Of a stretch of DNA of 64,000 nucleotides, positions 21,534 through 29,944 are shown piece after piece (the first letter of the stretch is position 1; the number at the start of each line of letters is the position of its first letter). The translations under genes and the position numbers were made by a program. The stretch lies in NCBI GenBank assembly GCA_043228905.1, contig JBHGNT010000007.1, positions 12,276,001-12,340,000 on the forward strand. The letters are read 5' to 3'. The notes beneath the pieces were generated by a model. The model saw only the letters and a program-made list of their open reading frames with translations. It ran no database searches and was not told the origin of the DNA. Source of the DNA: Azolla caroliniana. Its lineage: Eukaryota > Polypodiophyta.

Positions 21534-22323
21534 TTCACACACTACGTGAAAATTGCATTTTTGTCCTCCGGATGGGATAAGGAGGAACCGGCAAGGAGGA
21601 ACCAGTGAGAACCGGATGAAGAAGGAACTGGTAAGGAGAACCGGATGAAGGAGGAACCGGCAAGGAGGACCTGGTAAGAACCGGATCAAGGAGCCGGTTA
21701 AAGAAGGCCGATGAGAGTCTCTCACCGGATGAAGAGGCAAATTTGTAAATAGAAGAAAACATTGTTACGTGCATAGGGCAGGATTCAAACCTTATACCTC
21801 CACGTAAACAAACCCTAACCTTACCATTGTACTAGCTTATCCTAAGTGTTTTAGATATAGATTTAATTTGTATAAGACTTTTATTTACGCCTACCTTTAT
21901 TAAAAGGTAAGTCATGCATTTTTAGAATGCGTGAATATTTTATTTATAAGAAAAATGTACACCGATAAAAAATTACTCCTGCACATTTAGTGTGCATGAA
22001 CACTTTAGAAAAAGCATGAAGCTATGCTTAGCCTCTTCCCTCCTTATATGAGGGGAGAAAGATGTATGGTTATTGATTATTTTACAAGGATTGATCAATC
22101 TAATATATTCGTGGGATTCACGAGTTTATCATTAAAATTCTCTTTCTTACAATCTAAATATTGATTAAATACACTAAACACGTGGGACTCATAAGTTTTA
22201 TTTCTTACTTCTCTTTCTACCTATTCACAACTAGCCTTATATTGTATTCTTCTTTCTCCTAGTCCAAAACCTCAGTGGTTCCCACCCGACTCACACAACG
22301 ATCCGGAGCAAAAAGGCACGACA
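21521..22323 (+). repeat. GYP1 3' LTR
   Basis: 803 bp, preceded by a polypurine tract (TTTGGAGGGGGCGAG). Carries about 150 bp of tandem AACCGGATGA-type repeats absent from the 5' copy. These resemble repeats in the COP2 family LTR. Ends GGCACGACA. Confidence 0.94.
21761..21843 (-). other. Antisense tRNA-like module in GYP1 3' LTR
   Basis: Minus-strand A-box-like TAGTACAATGGTAAGG (complement 21819-21834) and B-box-like GGTTTGAATCC (complement 21781-21791). Same location and orientation as in the 5' LTR, with independent substitutions. Confidence 0.5.
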
Positions 22324-22327
22324 ACGT

Positions 22328-22965
22328 ATGCTATCGCGCCGAATATCCGGGTGTGCGATAAGTCCGACTTCTTTCCGAAGTATTTTTCGTGCGGCGTGAC
22401 CTCGTGCACTCCGAATGTTGTGCACCGGCTCATAAGGTAGATGGCCGTATTTGCAGCTTCGGCCCAATATGACTTGGGCATATACTTCTCGTTCATCATG
22501 GCCCGCACTACTTCGAGGATCTGCCGATTTTTGCGCTCGGTTACTCCGTTTTGTTGCGGAGTGTGTCGGCAAGTGAATTCTCGCTGAATTCCTTCCTTTC
22601 GGAGATACGTCGTGAAATCATCCGAGAAGTACTCCTTGCCGCCATTCGGTCAAAGGCATCATACATGACGACCAATGGCTTTTTCGACTTCGTTTTTAAA
22701 CCTTTGGAAGTGTCCGAACACTTCGCTCTTTTGCCGCATCGGATAGAGCCACGTGTGCCTGGAGAAGTCGTTGATGAAGAGCATGTAATATCGGCATCCG
22801 CCAAATGTAGCCATTTGCACCGGTCCCCATACGTCAGAATGGACTACATCGAGTAGACCTTTGCTCACATTCTGCTCTTTTGGGAATGGGTGTCGGTGTT
22901 GCTTGCCGAATTGGCACGCTTCGCATACACCTTGAATCTCCTTCTCTTTGAATGTCGACACCAAT
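22328..22965 (-). pseudogene. COP1 integrase, zinc finger and core
   Basis: Minus-strand copia integrase: finger residues VCEACQFGKQHRHPFP, first Asp in DVVHSDVWGPVQ, then FINDFSRHTWLYPMRQKSEV. The C-terminal part RTYGRNTAIY-like/HTRIFGAIAYV joins in frame to the 1461 fragment after removing GYP1. The middle of the core is in a different frame, so it is degraded. At its upstream (right) end it abuts GYP3 sequence near 22966. Confidence 0.88.
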
Positions 22966-23000
22966 GTGCAAGTTCAGAGGGGGTGGGTGTCGTGAAGAAT

Positions 23001-23251
23001 GTGCTTCACGATATAAAAATGAGCTTAAATGTTGTATTTAATAATATTTGAGAGACTTGAACCCACATCCTTATAAACGATATACAATGTACATACCACT
23101 AGGCTAGGCTATTTATTTGTAAAAGTGCTTCATGATATAAGAATGAAGCTATATATTGTATTAAGTAAAATTGAGGGACTTGAACCCTCAACCTTGTATA
23201 CCAAGCACCAAGCATACACCACTAAGCTAGGTTAGTTATTTTAGAATGCAT
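23001..23251 (-). repeat. Tandem ~124-bp repeat with two antisense tRNA-like modules in GYP3 LTR
   Basis: Two diverged copies start GTGCTTCACGATATAA (23001) and GTGCTTCATGATATAA (23125). On the minus strand each has an A-box-like TAGCCTAGTGG or CTAGCTTAGTGG (complements 23095-23106 and 23219-23231) and a B-box-like GGGTTCAAGTC (complements 23054-23064 and 23175-23187). The B-box is close to the tRNA consensus GGTTCRANTCC. No full cloverleaf was found by eye. Confidence 0.6.
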
Positions 23252-23311
23252 TTTCATCATTATACTTATCCCATATCTATTTTCATACATAGCCATCATT
23301 CATCACATGCA

Positions 23312-23414
23312 ATGCATGTGCGCCAAATGGCGATCATGCATTACATGTAACTCATGCATTGCATGCATGCCATGCTCCCATACATTACCATATGCATGGT
23401 AACACTTATATAAA
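23312..23414 (+). promoter_or_regulatory. Cluster of ATGCAT (RY-type) motifs and TATA box in GYP3 LTR
   Basis: Five ATGCAT hexamers between 23312 and 23397, one within GCATGCATGC, stand just upstream of TATATAAA (23407-23414). CATGCA is the RY element bound by plant B3-domain factors of the ABI3/FUS3/LEC2 group; use here is inferred. Confidence 0.45.
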
Positions 23415-23873
23415 GAGGGGAAAGGGAAAACAAAGGGATCAAGAGAAAGTTAGATAAATAAGATAATCAAAGAAACAAACAAGTTAGCTTGTTGGTGAAG
23501 AGGCTCGTGTTTCCAAGTTGGAGTCAAGAGTTCGAATCAAGGGTCGGTAGAGAAAGGGTTCATCTTGCTACCAAACATTGTAAAGTTGGTAAAATCTTGT
23601 ATTCATAATATACATCATGTTCATATCATATATTTTTTTGTCTTAAATCATACTTTGTCTCTATCTTGCTTCTTGAATCATATATTGTCTCTATCTTCTA
23701 TCTATTCTCATCTCTCTCACACACACACATTACTCGTAACTCTTCGTCTTACTATCCTTAACCATTCTATCATCACCATACAAGCCTTATTAAAAGTTAA
23801 GTTTCTTCAACTCCCCTTGACCTTAGTCCCCGCGACTTCTCCGCACGAACCACAACTACCCCGACACTCGACA

Positions 23874-24055
23874 CCGTCTCTGGGGAAACACCTTCGATGA
23901 GCCCACAGGCTATCGGTGTCAAGGGATCATGTTACGTGGAAGCCTCTTCTACACATGGAAAAGAAAGGAGAATGAGGAGCGTACACGGGCTACAACCCGT
24001 TAGGCATAAACGTAGCTCGATTTACGAGTATAGGGAGAATGCACAGATAGAATAT
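23874..24055 (-). repeat. GYP4 3' LTR, distal piece
   Basis: Matches 39024-39207 of the 5' LTR (CTGGGGAAACACCTTCGATG onward) with few differences. Cut at 24055 by COP2; the target AATAT is repeated at 24051-24055 and 29530-29534. Confidence 0.93.
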
Positions 24056-24731
24056 TGACAGGAACACATGCTCTCAATGAACAATGCTCGGCCACAACCA
24101 AGCTTAGAATCAAAACACAGAAAGACGGGAATCAATGCACGACACAAAGGAGAGAAGAGTACACAGGATGTTTAACGTGGAAAATTCTGAGAGGGAAAAC
24201 TATCACTATATCACAATGATTACAACAGTGAGCTCACGGAGGCAACGACGTCGTGCTCACGATCTTCGCCACACGCAGCGGTTACAACAGAGGCAACGAC
24301 CTCTTCCTCTCTCTTTCTTTCTCTCTCTCTCTCTCTGTGTACACCGTTGCGCTCTAATCTTTCGCCAACAAGAATGACAACAACAACATATACTAAGTTT
24401 GCCCTAAGTCATATTTATACTAAAATGACTTTTCGGCTATCTACAAATGTAGCCCCAATGGACTCTCAGAAACATATTTACAAATATGTCCCTTCATCCG
24501 GTGAGCACTCCTCACCGGGCCCGCATCATCCGGCGCTTGCCGGGTACTCATCATCCGGTTCTCACCGGGTCTTCTATTGCCGGGTACTTCACATCCGGTT
24601 CTCACTAGGTCTTCCGTTGACGAGTACTTCACATTCGGTTCTCACCGGGTCTTCACCATCCGGCTCTTGCCGGGTACTCGTCATCCGGTTCTCACTGGGT
24701 CATCCCATCCGGAGGGCCCTATTTCCTAACA
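24056..24731 (-). repeat. COP2 3' LTR
   Basis: 676 bp. Contains tandem CCGGATGA-type units, a palindromic ACATATTTGTAAATATGT, a short-hairpin AT region and a GA microsatellite. The 5' LTR has one or two more repeat units. Confidence 0.93.
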
Positions 24732-24894
24732 AACTCCCCCTTCACTCCGGCATCGGATGTCTTAGTAGTCTGAATCGCTTCCGACATGCATCTAGCTTGT
24801 CAAGTGTCAGTACTTTGGTCAACATATCTGACCCGTTCTCGGCCGTGTGGATCTTCGTCAGCGCGAACTCCTGGTCATCTACTCTTTCCCGGAT

Positions 24895-26292
24895 CTAGTG
24901 ATACCTACGCTGGAGATGCTTCGTCCGGGAATGGTAGGCTGCATTCTTAGCAAGGTGGATGGCACTTTGACTATCGCAATAGAGCCAGTATTCATCTTGC
25001 CGGATACCGAGCTCTCCGATGAAGTCCTTCATCCATAATATTTCCTTGACGGCTTCCACAGCCGCCATGTACTCTGCTTCCATGGTTGACAACGCAACCG
25101 TCTTTTGCAGCCCCGACTGCCACGAAACAACTCCCCCTGCATATGTCATTACATACCCGGATGTAGACCGACTGGTATCCACATTAGCCGACATGTCCGA
25201 ATTGGTAAAACCGTCAAGTTGAGGTTTTCCGGAGCCGAATCAGAGACACATATTTGAAGTGCCCTTCAAGTACCGGAGTATCCATTTGACCGCGTTCCAG
25301 TGCTCCTTGCCGGGATTGCTCATAAACCGGCTTACCACTCCGACTATGTATCCAATATCTGGTCGAATACACACCATTGCGTACATTAAGCTCCCGACAA
25401 CAGAGGCATATGGAAACTTAATCATATTCGCCTTCTCTGCTTTCATCTTCGGGCTTTGCTTACCAGATAACCTGCAGTTTGTTGGAACTGTCGATCCGAC
25501 TGGTTTCACATCTGACATGTTGAACCGCTGAAGCACCTTTGCCACGTACTTCTCCTATGACAGCAACAATTGCTTCGTTGGCCGGTTCCGGATGATATGC
25601 ATCCCCAACATCTGTCTTGCCGGACCCAAGTCTTTCATTGAGAAGGTCCGGTTGAGAGCCTTCTTCAACATCCGTATTTTGGCTTGGTCCCGTCCGACAA
25701 TCAACATGTCGTCTGCGTACAGAAGGAGTATCAAGAAGTCGCCTCCTTCGAACTTCTTCACAAACACACAATGATCGGCCTGCGTCTTGTGGTACCCTTG
25801 ATCGGTCATGAAGGAGTCGAACTTTCGGTACCATTGTCGGGGGGCCTGCTTCAACCCGTAGAGGCTCTTCTTCAACCGGAAATCCAGGTGCTCCTTCCCT
25901 TTCTCCACGAATCCTTCCGGTTGCTGCATGTAGATCTCCTCTTCGAGGTCACCGTGAAAGAATGTCGTCTTCACGTCCAACTGCTCTACCTCGAGGTTCA
26001 TGCTTGCCGCTATACTCAACACCGTTTGGATGGAGGTCATCTTTACTATCGGGGCAAATATCTCGTCGAAGTCCACGCCCTTCTTCTGCTGGAACCCCTT
26101 CACCACGATCCTGGCTTTGTATCTCGGGGGGTTGTCGGCATCTCCCGGTTTCAACTTGTACACCCACTTGTTTCGGAGTGCCCGCTTTCCTTTTGGCAAC
26201 TCCACCAATTCGTACGTATGGTTCTCATGCAGGGAATCCACTTTCATCCTGCATGGCACTTAACCATTTTCGGCTGTGGGTGTCATCCTTAG
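24895..26292 (-). pseudogene. COP2 reverse transcriptase and RNase H
   Basis: RT in 25555-26259: KARIVVKGFQQKKGVDFDE, DVKTTFFHGDLEEEIYMQQP, SLYGLKQAPRQWYRKFD and the catalytic LLYADDMLIVG (YADD). RNase H in 24895-25545: ASVVGSLMYAM, SRSTSGYVMTYAGG, STMEAEYMAA and YCDSQSAIHLAKN. A stop near 25555 and a frame change at about 25220 separate the parts. Catalytic residues look preserved. Confidence 0.9.
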
Positions 26293-26305
26293 CTTCTTCG
26301 AAGCT

Positions 26306-27607
26306 TTATGGCTCCCCCTCATCGGTTAGCAACACATGCTCAACATCTAGAAATCTCCGGGGGGCCCTTCTCTCTCTGAGAGGATATCTCCGTCTTTGGG
26401 CTTCGGTGACCGGCTCCTCCATTTGCTCTTCATCCGAATCCGATTCGGGGTTTTGGCCGGTTCCGGTTTCAGCTTCCTCTCCTTCTTCTTCTGCCGGTTC
26501 GGTATCCTCACCGTAACCAGCTAGTTCCTCGAGTGCTAACAGGTCTCTTGCCGGTTGGGTCTGCTCATCGTAGAATCGATCCTTACCGGTCGACTCGGAG
26601 TTCATCATCTTCTTCTCCGACTCCCAATCGGCAAGCGTCTTGTCCTTCATGAAGATAATATCTCAACTCCGGAATACCTTCTTGTCGACCAGGTCCCACA
26701 CTCGGTAGCCGAACTGATCGTCGCCGTAACCGAGGAATATGCATGGCCGGGTCTTTGGATCTAGTTTTCCTATCCGGTACTTATCTACATGCACGTACGC
26801 AAGACACTCGAATACCTTCAGATGCCGATAGGAGACATCCTTACCGGTCCAGACTCTTTGTGGCGTGTCTCCGTCCAAGGGTACTGAGGGTGATATGTTT
26901 ATCACATATGTCGCCGTCGACAGTGCCTCAGCCAAAAACTTCTTGGGTAGTTTTGCATGCGCCAGCATACTTCGGACCCTCTTCATTATGGTCCGGTTCA
27001 TCCTCTCGGCCAGCCCGTTTAGTTCCGGCGTCTTCGGCACGGTAAATTCGAGCTGGATTCCCTTCGAGCGACAGTACTCCTCGAACTGCCCCCGGTATTC
27101 ATCTTCGTTATCTGCTCGAACCGCCTTCAGCTCCCGGCCGGTCTCTCTTTCCACTCTTGCGTGGAGCTCTTTGAAGACGGATAACACCTGATCCTTCGTC
27201 TTCAACGGTGTGGCCCACAGCTTCCGGCTGTGGTCATCTATGAACGTCACGAAGTACTGCGATCCTGCATGTGACTTCGTGTCCACTTGACACACATTAG
27301 TATGCACCAACGCCAGTGGTGCATTACGTCTCATCGGTGGCCTTGGTCGGAAGGAGGTCCGGTTTTTCTTACCGGCCAGACAATTAGTGCACTTCTCCAA
27401 GTGCACGTTCTTCACTGGAATGAGGTTGTTGTCTGCAAGCCTCTTCATCCCCTTCTCGCTCATGTGACACAGCCTCTTGTGCCACAGCTCACCAGTTGTG
27501 TCAGATGCCACGTTCACTTCTTCCGGACATAACCGGGCATTCATCAGGTACATCGTGTTTACCTTCCGGGCCCGAGCCACAATCAGGCTTCCTTTGTTGA
27601 ACTTCAT
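26306..27607 (-). pseudogene. COP2 integrase and acidic linker
   Basis: GAG-pre-integrase finger ELWHKRLCHMSEKG ... CTNCLAGKKN. In the core, the first catalytic Asp is Asn (LVHTNVCQ instead of HTDVCG), the second Asp is kept in RADNEDEY, and Glu is kept in NGLAERMNRT. RPCIFLGYGDD and VWDLVDKKVFRS follow. It ends with a stop at 26663. A Glu-rich linker (26306-26650) leads to RT. The Asp-to-Asn change would abolish strand transfer. Confidence 0.88.
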
Positions 27608-27760
27608 AACACCGTTCCGGATGCTGCCCGTGTAGCCTTCATCATCTAGCCAACCGGCTGATATCAGGTTCAGAAGAACCTCCGGAACGTGTCAGACATC
27701 CTTCAGCAGCAACTTGCATCCGGTTGGTGTTGTCAACCATACGTCTCCTATGCCGACAAT

Positions 27761-28084
27761 TCAGCATGTACCTTCATTCCCCATCCGGACACAGCCGTGA
27801 TCACCGGTTGAGTAGGATGAGAAGCATTCCCGGTCCGGGGTAAGGTGGAACGACGCTCCGGAGTCGACCACCCAGGTCATCTCGTCGCCGGCAAGATTTA
27901 TCTCACCCTCCTTGGTGATGAGCATCACCTCTTCTTCACTTGCCACGATTGTTGTCGTCCCCTTCCGGTTCGTTCCCCTCTGGTCTTTATCGTTCCGGTC
28001 CGGAGTCCGCTTCGAATCGATACTGTTGGTTTCCTTGTCTTTTCGGAAATGCCGACAGTTCTTCTGGAAGTGTCCCGGCTTGCG
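27761..28084 (-). pseudogene. COP2 aspartic protease
   Basis: Active site TWVVDSGASFHLTP, the standard copia Asp-Ser-Gly-Ala form, then a stop at 27761-27763. Upstream is the knuckle sequence KPGHFQKNC, which belongs to gag but is here in the protease frame because of a 1-nt deletion near 28085. Confidence 0.82.
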
Positions 28085-28788
28085 CAATAGAAGCAAGTAG
28101 GCCTCCCCCTTGACTTTGACCGTGTCTCCGACTTCTCCCGGTTTTGGGGACTACGGTTCCTTTGTCTTCCGCGTTCCAATTCGGTAAGGAGCGCTTTGGA
28201 GTCGAAGCTCGTATCCTTATCTTTTCGACGCGCCTCCTCATCTAGCAAGCTCGACTTTACTCTTCCTAGGGATAACCGTTTCCCTTCCGGCCCGGCGTTG
28301 CCCAAAGTGACAACCAACGTCTCCCAGCTATCCGGGAGGGAACCGAGCAGGAGTAGCGCTAGTACCTCGTCGGCGAGAGGTACTTCCAATGATGTTGCCT
28401 GGTGAATCAGCCCCTGGAAGGCATTCATGTGCTCCGCCATGCTGGAGCCATCTTTGTACCATAGTCTTACTAGCTTTCGGAATATCGAAACCTGGTTAAC
28501 AATATTTTTGTTCGGAAACATAATGCCGATCTTCTCCCAGAGCTCATGAGCCTTGCTCTCTTCATTGAAGTTGTTGTATAGGCTCATGTCGATGAAGCAC
28601 TGTATGTACACCGTTGTCTTCATGTGCATCACCTCCCATATCGTGGCGTGGATTTTGTCCAGTCTCTTGTCCCTGAACTGAACCGGCAACCAAAGATCTT
28701 TAACCACGAGCATGTCCCTCATCTTCGACTTCCACACTGAATAGTTGGAGCCGGTGAGCTTGAACATGCCGCCCAACGATTCGTCCAT
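28085..28788 (-). pseudogene. COP2 gag
   Basis: Start ATG at 28788-28786, 30 bp after the LTR. Copia gag: FKLTGSNYSVWKSKMRDML, ELWEKIGIMFPNKN and GSLPDSWETLV are typical of the UBN2/DUF4219 gag type. Cys residues of a zinc knuckle start at CFYC, then a single missing G shifts the frame. About 235 residues are open before that break. Confidence 0.88.
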
Positions 28789-28803
28789 CGTCTGTGTCGT
28801 TTT

Positions 28804-28815
28804 GCTTTGATACCA
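28804..28815 (-). other. COP2 primer-binding site
   Basis: Minus-strand TGGTATCAAAGC, one base from the initiator tRNA-Met complement, 2 nt from the LTR. Confidence 0.88.
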
Positions 28816-28817
28816 CT

Positions 28818-29529
28818 TGACAGGAACACACGCTCCCGATGAACAACGCTCGGCCACAACCAAGCTTAGAATCAAAACACAGAAAGAAGGGAATGAATGC
28901 ACGACACAAAGGAGAGAAGAGTACACAGGATGTTTAACGATGAAAACTGAGAGGGAAAAACCACGGGAGTTCACAGACTCCAAACTATCACTATATCACA
29001 ATGATTACAACAGTGAGCTCACGGAGGCAACGACCTCGTGCTCACGATCTTCGCCACAGGCGGCAGTTACAACAGAGGCAACGACCTTTTCCTCTCTCTC
29101 TCTCTCTCTGTGTACACTGTTGCGCTCTAATCTTGTGCCAACAAGAATGACAACAACAACATATACTAAGTTTGCCCTAAGTCATATTTATACTAAAATG
29201 ACTTTTCGGCTATTTAGAAATGTAGCCCCGATGGACTATCAGAAACATATTTACAAATATGTCCCTTCATCCGGTGAGCACTCCTCACTGGGCCCGCATC
29301 ATCCGGCACTTGCCAGGTACTCATCATCCGGTTCTCACCGGGTTTTCCGTTGCCGGGTACTTCACATTCGGTTCTCACCGGGTCTTCACCATCCGGTTCT
29401 CACCGGGTCTTCCGTTGTTGGGTACTTCACATCCGGTTCTCACTGGGTCTTCAGCATCCGGCTCTTGCCAGGTACTCGTCATCCGGTTCTCACCGGGTCA
29501 TCCCATCCGAAGGGACCTGTTTCCTAACA
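28818..29529 (-). repeat. COP2 5' LTR
   Basis: 712 bp, same structure as the 3' copy, with extra tandem repeat units in its first third (sense orientation). Confidence 0.94.
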
Positions 29530-29534
29530 AATAT

Positions 29535-29837
29535 TAGAAAACGAAACTTATATTAAACGATAGAGCTCCTAGTGATTACAGTACTCGACTCTCAGCCGGA
29601 AACAGTTTGTACAGAGTTTGCTGCTAGGATATTACTCTTGCTAAGAATGATCTAGATAATCTGCCCTTGAGGTATGCATAACTCGGGTTATATAGTTTTC
29701 CCCTTCAGACAGAGCCAAGCCATCGGCTGATTGTGAGGGCTAAAACACGGCTATTTCTAGTCTTACCTATTTCCTCACCTACTCTTCTACCTAACGATGT
29801 GTTTACATAATATATTTATATTTCTGGCCTATGGACA
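29535..29837 (-). repeat. GYP4 3' LTR, proximal piece
   Basis: Continues the LTR after COP2: CTAAGAATGATCTAGATAAT and TTTCTGGCCTATGGACA match 39208-39516. The inner boundary at 29837 is followed by ACACTTGGCACGCCC, which is the inverse of the PBS region. Confidence 0.93.
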
Positions 29838-29944
29838 ACACTTGGCACGCCCACGGTTCACAATGTGGAGGAGTAACCATGGATTTGGCAAAACAACACA
29901 AATTACAAAAATTGCCCGTTCATACGAGGGCTTATAGGTTTGTT

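Larger units (their letters stand above)
1462..22323 (+). mobile_element. GYP1, Ty3/gypsy LTR retrotransposon interrupted by three insertions
   Basis: Bounded by related LTRs (1462-2116 and 21521-22323) that start TGTCGTAGTG and end in GACA. The flanking 4-bp repeat ACGT (1458-1461 and 22324-22327) is the target-site duplication. Removing the element and one ACGT rejoins the COP1 integrase frame exactly, which proves the boundaries. Internal order is gag, protease, RT-RNase H, integrase. It is interrupted by GYP2, a solo copia LTR and COP3. All its genes carry stops, frameshifts or deletions. RT and integrase motifs match GYP2 closely, so the two are subfamilies of one lineage. Confidence 0.93.
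22966..23873 (+). mobile_element. GYP3, truncated gypsy 3' end with complete LTR
   Basis: 22966-22987 matches the extreme 3' internal end of GYP1, including a polypurine tract (CAGAGGGGGTGGG). The LTR (22988-23873, 886 bp) starts TGTCGTGAAG and ends CTCGACA, so it has the same terminal TGTCG/CGACA as GYP2. No 5' partner is in the window. The LTR right end abuts GYP4, whose first 6 LTR bases are missing. Confidence 0.75.
24056..29529 (-). mobile_element. COP2, full-length Ty1/copia element in GYP4 3' LTR
   Basis: 5,474 bp, minus strand, LTRs 28818-29529 (5') and 24056-24731 (3'), flanked by AATAT on both sides. Sense LTR ends are TGTTAGGAAA...CTGTCA. The PBS is intact and the polypurine tract (AGTGAAGGGGGAGTT) precedes the 3' LTR. 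All copia domains are present but carry frameshifts. Confidence 0.95.

Noticed and set aside
23001-23251. Genuine tRNA genes
   Set aside because: A- and B-box-like motifs are present but no convincing acceptor or anticodon stem was found by eye.
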